Source: Candidatus Sabulitectum sp. (GTDB taxonomy: Bacteria; Fermentibacterota; Fermentibacteria; Fermentibacterales; JCC-6). From it: a stretch of DNA of 8,254 nt. Positions 1-6,632 of this stretch are shown one piece after another; the first letter of the stretch is position 1; each line of letters opens with the position of its first letter. The notes beneath the pieces were generated by a model that worked only from the letters and a program-made list of their open reading frames with translations, did not search any database and was not told where the DNA came from. Position numbers and translations under genes: made by a program. The stretch spans positions 1 through 8,254 of the forward strand of contig JAGLQD010000260.1 of NCBI GenBank assembly GCA_023136985.1, in the 5' to 3' direction.

Positions 1-1449
1 TGCCAGATCTCCTGGCTGGTAACCGGAAGATTCATAATCAAAACTTCCATAACCCTGTGTGACGGATTTCAACTTATCGTAGAAATCGTACACGATCTCT
101 GCCAGTGGCATGTCTACTTTGATCTCAACTCTTCTTGCTCCAACATAAATGTTGGTATAATTCTGACCCCTTCTGCCCAGAAGCAATGTGGTAACCGGGC
201 CTATGTATTTGTCCGGCATAATAACCGAAGCTTTTATGTAAGGCTCTTCTGTAAGCTCTATGCGGGATGGGTCCGGATACAGGGTGGGGTTATCAATGTA
301 CTTAACTTCCCCGTTGGTTAATGATACCCTGTAAAGCACCGTTGGAGCTGTTAGCACAAGACTCATGCCGAATTCTCTCTCAAGCCTTTCCTGAACAACT
401 TCCAGATGCAGAAGTCCCAGAAATCCACACCGGAAGCCAAATCCCAGACCTACAGAACTCACTTTCTCAAACACCAGCGAAGCGTCATTCAATTTCAGCT
501 TATCCATGGCAAGCGCAAGATCATTGTAATCTTCACTGGATATGGGAAAAAGACTTGAGAAAACAACCGGTTTGGCCTGGGCGAATCCGCCCAGCATCTC
601 TTTGGCAGGGCTCAACTTTGTGGTTATTGTTTCACCGCTTCTCACGTCGCTGACGCTTTTAATTCCTGCGATGATGTAACCGACATCTCCATTGTTCAAA
701 ATGTCACATTTTTCACGCTGTATACCCAGATGACCTATTTCTTCAACGCGATACTCATTACCTATGGCCATAAGAAGAATATCCTGATCTCTTCGCATCA
801 CTCCGTCTACCACTCTGAAGTAAGCGATAACCCCTCTGTACGGATCAAAAATACTGTCAAAGACCCTTGCCCGGAGTGGAGCATCCGGGTCTCCCGCAGG
901 GGGCGGAATACGGTCCATGATCGCTTCCAGAAGATCATCAATCCCCTGACCTGTCTTTGCACTGACCATAACAGCTCCGTCTGGATCAAGACCAAGTTCA
1001 TTGTCAATCTCGTAGAGAGTCTCATCTATATTGGCAGACGGAAGATCAATTTTGTTTACAACTGGTATTATTTCCAGCTCCTGCTCCATGGCCTTGTAAA
1101 GATTCGCCACCGTCTGTGCTTCTACCCCCTGAGCAGCGTCAACCACAAGAAGAGCTCCTTCGCAGGAAGCAAGCGCCCTGCTAACCTCGTAGCTGAAATC
1201 AACATGCCCCGGCGTATCGATAAGATTCAATTGAAACTGCTCACCTGCTTTATTTTTGCAGTACATAGTAACAGCGGTGCTCTTTATGGTGATACCCCGC
1301 TCACGCTCAATATCCATGGAATCAAGCATCTGATTGTGAAATTCACGATCGGAAACCGAACCGGTTGCTTGAAGAAGCCTGTCAGCAAGGGTTGATTTAC
1401 CATGATCTATGTGAGCTATTATGCAGAAATTACGAATATTTTTTTGCAA
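1..1449 (-). CDS. lepA: Elongation factor 4 (LepA), translational GTPase, C-terminus cut off by window edge
   Basis: EF-4 is a ribosome-bound cytoplasmic GTPase of the EF-G family, associated with back-translocation and with ribosome biogenesis and stress. The 483 visible residues contain every GTPase motif: G1 AHIDHGKST (12-20), G2 RGITI (51-55), G3 DTPGH (78-82), G4 NKID (132-135) and G5 SAK (163-165). The LepA-typical stretch LGFGFRCGFLGLLHLE follows, and then the EF-G-like domains. Family members have about 600 residues, so roughly 115, including the EF-4-specific C-terminal domain, lie beyond position 1. The start is TTG at 1449-1447. It sits 6 bases after a perfect AGGAGG and gives the usual QKNIRNFCIIAHIDHG N-terminus; the first in-frame ATG lies inside the GTPase domain, so it cannot be the start. 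The gene is divergent from the acyltransferase gene. No frameshift or missing motif was seen. The identification is very secure. Confidence 0.97.
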   Translation of the reverse strand, partial: MQKNIRNFCIIAHIDHGKSTLADRLLQATGSVSDREFHNQMLDSMDIERERGITIKSTAVTMYCKNKAGEQFQLNLIDTPGHVDFSYEVSRALASCEGALLVVDAAQGVEAQTVANLYKAMEQELEIIPVVNKIDLPSANIDETLYEIDNELGLDPDGAVMVSAKTGQGIDDLLEAIMDRIPPPAGDPDAPLRARVFDSIFDPYRGVIAYFRVVDGVMRRDQDILLMAIGNEYRVEEIGHLGIQREKCDILNNGDVGYIIAGIKSVSDVRSGETITTKLSPAKEMLGGFAQAKPVVFSSLFPISSEDYNDLALAMDKLKLNDASLVFEKVSSVGLGFGFRCGFLGLLHLEVVQERLEREFGMSLVLTAPTVLYRVSLTNGEVKYIDNPTLYPDPSRIELTEEPYIKASVIMPDKYIGPVTTLLLGRRGQNYTNIYVGARRVEIKVDMPLAEIVYDFYDKLKSVTQGYGSFDYESSGYQPGDLA

Positions 1450-1525
1450 GTTTTTCCTCCTGTGTTGAGTGTAATATGGTCGGTATTCGGTTGTCATTCC
1501 AAACAGCTAAAAAAGGGGGAGTTAA
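1450..1525. promoter_or_regulatory. Divergent intergenic region between lepA and the acyltransferase gene
   Basis: This 76-base gap must hold the promoters of both divergent transcription units unless promoters lie inside the genes. It carries the lepA ribosome site on one strand and GGGGGAG (1515-1521) for the acyltransferase on the other. An AT-rich core with TAATAT at 1472-1477 could be part of a -10 element, and ATGACA on the minus strand resembles a -35 box. Neither pairs convincingly with a partner at 16-18 bases, so no exact promoter is called. Confidence 0.35.
1456..1461 (-). promoter_or_regulatory. Ribosome binding site of lepA
   Basis: A perfect AGGAGG on the minus strand lies 6 bases (AAAAAC) before the TTG codon at 1449. 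It fixes TTG as the lepA start, which would otherwise be missed by an ATG-only search. Confidence 0.85.
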
Positions 1526-2038
1526 ATGCCGATTTTCAAGAAGGAAAAAAAGAACAAAAACAAGACCGTGGAGACCAATGAGAATCCCCTGCAGATCATC
1601 AATAACTGCAAAATTGGTGAAGGAACCAAGATCTGGAATTTTGTGAATATCTACGGATGTGAAATAGGCAGGGACAGCATGGTGGGATGCTTCTGTGAAA
1701 TCCAGAAGGGGGTCAAGATAGGTGATCGTACCCGAATTCAGAGTCACTCTTTTGTTTGTGAACTTGTTGAGATCGGCAGCGACTGCTTTATCGGCCACGG
1801 TGTGATGTTCATAAATGATGTTTATCCACCACAGCCGGATCCCTCAATGTGGAAACGTACTGTTATCGAAGACGGGGTAAGCATAGGCTCCAATGCCACT
1901 ATCCTCCCGGTAAGAATTGGAAAAGGTGCTGTAATCGGTGCCGGTGCAGTTGTAACTAAAGATGTACCGGATGGAACGGTCATCGCTGGTAATCCAGCCA
2001 GTTTCATGAGATTTAGCAGTGCCGGGAATAAGGAGTAA
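1526..2038 (+). CDS. Left-handed beta-helix (hexapeptide-repeat) acyltransferase, probably sugar N-acetyltransferase, WbpD/FdtC-like
   Basis: The 170-residue protein is predicted to be cytoplasmic. Residues 24-155 consist of hexapeptide repeats of the [IV]-G-x-x-x-x type (for example KIGEGT, EIGRDS, KIGDRT, EIGSDC, SIGSNA, RIGKGA, VIGAGA), which fold into a left-handed beta-helix and form trimers in this family. The GHGVMFINDVYPP segment (90-102) and the ending VIAGNPASFMR (152-162) are typical of acetyltransferases acting on nucleotide-linked amino sugars (UDP-3-amino-glucuronate or dTDP-3-amino-hexose) for O-antigen or glycan synthesis. Substrate and acyl donor cannot be read from the sequence; acetyl-CoA is assumed from the family. 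The N-terminus is odd: eight of residues 5-13 are Lys or Glu, seven of them Lys. The ATG start is supported by GGGGGAG 4 bases upstream. The stop codon is 6 bases before the glucan phosphorylase start, which implies one transcript. No aminotransferase or dehydrogenase partner of such a pathway is visible. Confidence 0.85.
   Translation: MPIFKKEKKNKNKTVETNENPLQIINNCKIGEGTKIWNFVNIYGCEIGRDSMVGCFCEIQKGVKIGDRTRIQSHSFVCELVEIGSDCFIGHGVMFINDVYPPQPDPSMWKRTVIEDGVSIGSNATILPVRIGKGAVIGAGAVVTKDVPDGTVIAGNPASFMRFSSAGNKE
2030..2035 (+). promoter_or_regulatory. Ribosome binding site of the glucan phosphorylase gene
   Basis: AAGGAG lies inside the last codons of the acyltransferase gene, 9 bases before the TTG at 2045. 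It supports the TTG start and suggests that translation of the two genes is coupled. Confidence 0.75.
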
Positions 2039-2044
2039 CAGGTT

Positions 2045-4591
2045 TTGAAATCAAGGATATACAGGGTAATCCCAAAGGTGCCGGAAAAGCTTGAAGATCT
2101 TAAAAAAATAGCAGAGAACACATGGTGGAGCTGGAACAAAAAGGCAGTTGAACTGTTCCGTTCCATGGATCAGGATCTGTGGGAACAAACACACCATAAC
2201 CCCACGCTTCTTCTGGGAAGGATCAGTCAGAACAAACTACACGAGTTGTCGGAGGATCAAGTATTTCTCTCTGCACTGAACGAAGTATCAAGCAGGATGA
2301 ATGAGTATCTGAGTCGATCAACCTGGTTCAGTAAACATCATGCTGATTCTGTAAAGCCTGGAGAGGTAATTGCATACTTCTCGGCAGAATTCGGACTCCA
2401 TGAAAGCCTGCCGATCTACTCCGGTGGTCTTGGTGTTCTCGCTGGTGACACTCTGAAAAGTACCAGTGATCTTGGCCTGCCAGTTGTGGGAATCTCTATT
2501 CTTTACAGACAGGGGTACTTCAACCAGTATCTGAACAGCGATGGATGGCAGCAGGAAAGCTATTCTGTTAACGATTATTCCAATATGCCGGTAGAGCGGG
2601 TACGGGATGCAAACGGCAATGCAGTAACAATTATGGTTCCCATGGGAGATGAAAGGGTACTTGCCGCGGTATGGGAAATAAAGGTTGGACGGGTAAAACT
2701 ATTCCTGCTCGATACCAACCTCCTTGAGAATACACCGGAAAACAGAGAGATTACAGGGCAGTTGTACGGTGGCGACAAGGAAATGCGTATTCGGCAGGAG
2801 ATCCTGCTGGGAGCCGGCGGAATAATGGCTCTGCGGGCAATGGGGCTGGTTCCTGTTGTCAGGCATATTAACGAAGGTCATTCCGGGTTCCTGATCGTGG
2901 AGATGATGGCGCATTACATTGAGACAGGGCTCTCGTTCGCAGAGGCCAGAGAAATGGTCACTGCGGGAAATGTATTCACAACACACACTCCCGTGCCTGC
3001 TGGTAATGAAGAATTCCATCATGATCTTGTTCTTCGTTATCTGCGTCCATACCTGGACAGGGTGGGATTGAACAATAAATCATTTCTCAAATTCGGCAGC
3101 CAGCCTTCATCCCCAAACTTCTCAATGACTGTTTTTGCTCTGAATTTTTCCCGGAAAGCCAATGGAGTTAGCAGACTTCACGGTGAAGTATCAAGGAATA
3201 TCTGGAGAAATGTCTGGCCGCGATTGCCGGAATCCGAAATTCCAGTAGGCCATGTTACTAACGGTGTTCATGAAGATACATGGGTCTCCGGAGAGATAAG
3301 AAGACTTCTTCAAAGGTACATAGGAAGCACATCACCGAAAAACCCCGGGGATGAGAATTTCTGGAAGAAAATCGCAAGGATTCCCGATTCCGAACTATGG
3401 ATTGCTCATGAAAGACTTCGGGCACGGCTAGTTGGATACGCAAGAAAAAAATGGGCTGATCAACTGGAAAGCATGGGAATAAGGGGCCTTCCCCAGCAGA
3501 ATATGCCTGTGCTGAACCCGGATGTGCTTACAATTGGCTTTGCAAGAAGATTTGCAACTTACAAGAGGGCTTCACTGCTTCTAAGTGATCTTGACAGGTT
3601 AACTGATCTGCTCAACAACAATTCAAGACCAATTCAGGTGATCTTCGCTGGCAAAGCACATCCCCATGACAACGGAGGCAAAGACCTTATCAGAGAAGTT
3701 TTCCACGCTTCTCTCAGCAAGGATATGTACGGAAAACTTATTTATCTGTCCGATTACAACATGGACATGGCCCGGCACATGGTTCACGGCGTAGACATCT
3801 GGCTTAACACTCCAAGAATTCCCATGGAAGCAAGCGGTACCAGCGGCATGAAAGCTGCCATGAACGGCATTCCTCACTGCAGTGTACTTGACGGATGGTG
3901 GGCGGAAGGTTATCGCCCTGATAGAGGCTGGGCCATAGGCAACGGAGAAGTCTATGAAGACTCTGCTCTGCAGGACAGGATAGAGGCGAAAGCACTGTAT
4001 GATCTGCTGGAAAATATGATCGCTCCATTGTTCTACGACAGAGGGAACGGCGGAATCCCCACTGGCTGGACAGCAATGATGAAACAATCAATGTACATGG
4101 CTCTTTCAGAATTCAACACGAACCGGATGGTTGCCCAGTACACAGATAACTACTACATGCCTGCTCTGGATTTCTCCAGATCTCTTGGTCTTAATCACAT
4201 GGAAGGTGCAAAAGAGCTTGCAAACTGGAAAGAAGCAGTGCGTGAAAAATGGCATGGAATAACAATTGACAGCGTCGATCCGCAAGAGACAGACAAGACA
4301 CTCACCGTGGGAGATACAATTGAGATCACAGCAAGACTGAGAGCGCCTGGACTCAGTGCTGACGATCTCTCTGTTGAGACTCAGTTCGGTGAAGCCTCAG
4401 GCGACGACTGGTTGTCCGGCAGAACCTCCACTGTTCTGAAATATTCCAGGGAAGAAAGTGGATTACTCATTTTTACAGGCTCGATCTCCTGCACAGATGC
4501 AGGGCGGTTTGGTTTCACAGTAAGAGTGCTACCTGCTCACCCGAGATACGGAAGGGTTGTTGAACCCGGTCTTGTTCACTGGTGGGAATAA
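2045..4591 (+). CDS. glgP: Alpha-glucan (glycogen/maltodextrin) phosphorylase, DUF3417 type
   Basis: This 848-residue cytoplasmic enzyme is predicted to release glucose-1-phosphate from alpha-1,4-glucans by phosphorolysis with pyridoxal phosphate. It belongs to the bacterial/archaeal subfamily with an N-terminal DUF3417 domain (about residues 1-110, including the NTWWSW motif), not the E. coli GlgP type. Visible landmarks are SAEFGLHESLPIYSGGLG (113-130), the active-site segment NEGHSGF with His279, GFARRFATYKR (498-508), and the cofactor loop EASGTSGMK (595-603), whose Lys603 should bind pyridoxal phosphate, followed by VLDGWWAEGY. Residues from about 735 to the end form a beta-rich C-terminal domain, as in full-length family members. 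The length is complete. Translation starts at TTG, 9 bases after AAGGAG and 6 bases after the acyltransferase stop. The last 16 bases overlap the 3' end of the convergent lipoprotein gene. It could prefer maltodextrin over glycogen; the sequence does not decide this. Confidence 0.95.
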   Translation: MKSRIYRVIPKVPEKLEDLKKIAENTWWSWNKKAVELFRSMDQDLWEQTHHNPTLLLGRISQNKLHELSEDQVFLSALNEVSSRMNEYLSRSTWFSKHHADSVKPGEVIAYFSAEFGLHESLPIYSGGLGVLAGDTLKSTSDLGLPVVGISILYRQGYFNQYLNSDGWQQESYSVNDYSNMPVERVRDANGNAVTIMVPMGDERVLAAVWEIKVGRVKLFLLDTNLLENTPENREITGQLYGGDKEMRIRQEILLGAGGIMALRAMGLVPVVRHINEGHSGFLIVEMMAHYIETGLSFAEAREMVTAGNVFTTHTPVPAGNEEFHHDLVLRYLRPYLDRVGLNNKSFLKFGSQPSSPNFSMTVFALNFSRKANGVSRLHGEVSRNIWRNVWPRLPESEIPVGHVTNGVHEDTWVSGEIRRLLQRYIGSTSPKNPGDENFWKKIARIPDSELWIAHERLRARLVGYARKKWADQLESMGIRGLPQQNMPVLNPDVLTIGFARRFATYKRASLLLSDLDRLTDLLNNNSRPIQVIFAGKAHPHDNGGKDLIREVFHASLSKDMYGKLIYLSDYNMDMARHMVHGVDIWLNTPRIPMEASGTSGMKAAMNGIPHCSVLDGWWAEGYRPDRGWAIGNGEVYEDSALQDRIEAKALYDLLENMIAPLFYDRGNGGIPTGWTAMMKQSMYMALSEFNTNRMVAQYTDNYYMPALDFSRSLGLNHMEGAKELANWKEAVREKWHGITIDSVDPQETDKTLTVGDTIEITARLRAPGLSADDLSVETQFGEASGDDWLSGRTSTVLKYSREESGLLIFTGSISCTDAGRFGFTVRVLPAHPRYGRVVEPGLVHWWE

Positions 4592-5613
4592 ATGTAAACT
4601 CTGCCTGGATTATCAGTAAGCACAATAATGGTCTGGCCGTCTTCAGTGGAGAAGGCCAGATCAGCATACTGCATGCAATAAATAGATGGTGCAAAGATCA
4701 TGTTATCAGAGTTCAGAATTGATACACGAGTCTCTGATCTTCTGGGAGCTATGATAACATCTGTTCCAGGTATTACATCACAGATCTGATATGGATTTGT
4801 TGCGGGTAGTTCGTGTAGTAATTCTCCGCTGTTTCCATCGTAGAGATACACCACGGGTTTAATGGAGTACTGATTGAAAAGAACGATATTCCCAGAGGTA
4901 TTAAATGTGAATGGTCCTGGACGTTCTTCCAGATAGAGCGTGTCAGCAAGCTGCATGGTAGCCACATCAACCTCGAGTAGAAACTGCTTTGATGAATTGC
5001 TCAAAAGCAGTTTTCCGGAATCAAACGACATTGCTGCCCTGGTGATAGGCCACCCGGTCTCAAATTCGCCTAGAGTTGAACCGGTTAAAACATCAATTTT
5101 CCTCGCGAGCCACTCAGGCCCCAGGAAACAGATCACCAGGTTGCTGTTCCCGTCAGTAAGAAACAATTCAGAAATAAACGATTCATTCTGATAAAGCAAT
5201 TCGGGCGTGCCGTCAGGCAGCTGGATCCTGTAGATGTCTTTGCCATGGGCATCTTCCAGGTACAAAACTTCCGAAACTCGGTCTAAAGCGTAATTGCCGG
5301 GATCAAACCCCAGGGGAAGAGTGTCTTTCTCCACAGGAGAGGGATTCATGTTCAAACGGGGGTCGGAGAGAGAAAATGACTCAATAATCTCAGCTTCACC
5401 ATCCAGAACATAGACTCGTCCGTCTAAAGCAAAAACTCCTGAGAACTTTGCAGTAATAACAGCATACCCCTTGAGCAATGAGGGATATTCAGGGTTGCTG
5501 TACTGGGCAGTTCCTGCAGGTTCTACACTGTCAACGCAGGATGAGGCGAAAATGAGAACGGCAACCAGAATAACCAGTGCGAAAAATCTGGCAGAATCAG
5601 ATGGGGTTTTCAT
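4576..5613 (-). CDS. Beta-propeller-like lipoprotein, third gene of a paralogous trio (copy C)
   Basis: I recognise no named family. The start is placed at ATG 5613, giving 345 residues, because GGGAAGGG lies 9 bases upstream and the product then begins with a normal lipoprotein signal: MKTPSDSARFF, a hydrophobic stretch, then FASSC with Cys26 as lipidation site. An ATG at 5619 is possible but only 3 bases from that site. Longer frames to 5718 add implausible residues inside the upstream gene. After the Cys come PAGTAQY and NPEYP, then about 300 beta-rich residues with SGNIVLF- and GRVYIY-type strands, consistent with a WD40/YVTN-like propeller. Residues 296-310 carry the trio signature RVSILNSDNMIFAPS. 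The gene overlaps copy B by 17 bases and is closest to it in sequence; it converges on glgP with a 16-base overlap. The residue after Cys is Val, not Asp, so outer-membrane targeting is likely. Function is unknown; ligand binding at the surface is a guess. Confidence 0.8.
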   Translation of the reverse strand: MKTPSDSARFFALVILVAVLIFASSCVDSVEPAGTAQYSNPEYPSLLKGYAVITAKFSGVFALDGRVYVLDGEAEIIESFSLSDPRLNMNPSPVEKDTLPLGFDPGNYALDRVSEVLYLEDAHGKDIYRIQLPDGTPELLYQNESFISELFLTDGNSNLVICFLGPEWLARKIDVLTGSTLGEFETGWPITRAAMSFDSGKLLLSNSSKQFLLEVDVATMQLADTLYLEERPGPFTFNTSGNIVLFNQYSIKPVVYLYDGNSGELLHELPATNPYQICDVIPGTDVIIAPRRSETRVSILNSDNMIFAPSIYCMQYADLAFSTEDGQTIIVLTDNPGRVYIYSHQ

Positions 5614-6631
5614 AAACATACGCCCTTCCCGGAGAGTCACACAAAACAATGATATGACCATTGTCCAAAGAAGAGAATACCCGTTCAGCATAAGAAAAGC
5701 AGAAAAGGGAGGGAGCAAAGATCATGTTCTCGCTGTTCAACACAGATATTCTGTTGTCTGATCTTCTCGGCGCAAGAACCACATCAGTGCCAGGCATAAG
5801 GAAGCAGTATTTGTATGGATTCACACTTTCAATAATATCTGTAATTGCCTTTGTTTCTCCATCAATCAGATAGACCCTGGGGTGAATTGTGTACTGATTA
5901 AAAACCACAATATTGCCGCTTGTATTGTAGAGGAAAGGGCTGATCCTTTCCGGAACGGGAATGGAATCCAGCTTCTGAAAAGTGGTTGCATCTATCTCGA
6001 TAAGATATTTCCTTCCCGAATTATTCAGCAGAAGTCTTGTCTCATCAACAGAAAGAGCAGCTCTGCTAACAGGCCAGCCTGTTTCAAACTCATTTTCAAC
6101 CTGGCCTGTTACAGTATTAATGCTTCTGACAAGCCATTCAGGGCCAAAGAAGCATATCAGAAGAGAATTGCCGTTGTTCACCGTGAACATTTTTGTAACT
6201 ATTGACTCACACTCATGGAGAAGCTCCGGCGGCTCAGTCAAGCTCAGAGGTAATCTGTATACATCATTGGAAACATCGTTAGATATATAAAGTGTTTCCG
6301 AAAATCTATCGAAACAGGATTTTCCCGGGGGAAACCCCAGAAACAGGGTATCCATTTCCACGGGATCCTCCGGTATCCCAAGGTTGGGGTCTGATGCAGA
6401 GAAAGAAAGAATCATCTGGCTCGTTCTGTCTGTGATGTACACACGACCCTGGTGCACAAACCCATCGGTAAATGAGACCGGTATCAATGCATAACCCAAA
6501 TACTCTGAGGGATAATCAGGGTTTTCGTATTGAGCCGGCCCCGCAGGCTCCAGAGCATCCACACAACCGGTAAGAAAAACAATGAGAATAAGAGATACAG
6601 CAGAAATAACAGGTAATATTGAAATCCTCAA
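5597..6631 (-). CDS. Beta-propeller-like lipoprotein, second gene of a paralogous trio (copy B)
   Basis: No named family is recognised. The preferred start is TTG at 6631-6629, giving 344 residues: AAAGGAG lies exactly 6 bases upstream and the product begins MRISILPVIS, followed by a hydrophobic core and a perfect lipobox LTGC (Cys23). A GTG at 6661 would add ten polar residues and has no good ribosome site. The mature part begins VDALEPAGPAQYENPDYP, closely matching copy C (VDSVEPAGTAQYSNPEYP). Beta-rich repeats follow, including YISNDVSNDVYRL (YVTN-like) and AALSVDETRLLL (SPDG-like). Signature RISVLNSENMIFAPS is at 294-308. Copies B and C share long stretches such as FETGWPV/I-x-RAA and PGTDVV/ILAPRRS. 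The TTG follows the stop of copy A after one base, and the last 17 bases overlap copy C, so all three should be translated from one message. The protein is probably anchored in the outer membrane; its role is unknown. Confidence 0.8.
   Translation of the reverse strand: MRISILPVISAVSLILIVFLTGCVDALEPAGPAQYENPDYPSEYLGYALIPVSFTDGFVHQGRVYITDRTSQMILSFSASDPNLGIPEDPVEMDTLFLGFPPGKSCFDRFSETLYISNDVSNDVYRLPLSLTEPPELLHECESIVTKMFTVNNGNSLLICFFGPEWLVRSINTVTGQVENEFETGWPVSRAALSVDETRLLLNNSGRKYLIEIDATTFQKLDSIPVPERISPFLYNTSGNIVVFNQYTIHPRVYLIDGETKAITDIIESVNPYKYCFLMPGTDVVLAPRRSDNRISVLNSENMIFAPSLFCFSYAERVFSSLDNGHIIVLCDSPGRAYVYENPI
5623..5630 (-). promoter_or_regulatory. Probable ribosome binding site of lipoprotein copy C
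   Basis: GGGAAGGG on the minus strand lies within the last codons of copy B, 9 bases before ATG 5613 and 3 bases before ATG 5619. The spacing favours 5613. It is a purine-rich rather than canonical site. Confidence 0.5.
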
Positions 6632-6632
6632 G

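Noticed and set aside
730..1395. Long plus-strand open frame opposite lepA
   Set aside because: It lies antisense to a strongly conserved lepA region covering the GTPase domain, shows no recognisable motif, and is explained by lepA codon structure. The open frames at 321-653 and 1430-1798 are rejected for similar reasons.
3623..4091. Two minus-strand open frames opposite glgP
   Set aside because: They overlap each other and the conserved pyridoxal-phosphate region of glgP. They have no plausible start context and no protein-like features.
5882..6290. Plus-strand open frames opposite lipoprotein copy B
   Set aside because: They are shadows of copy B. The lipoprotein frame has a ribosome site, signal peptide and paralogues; these frames have none.
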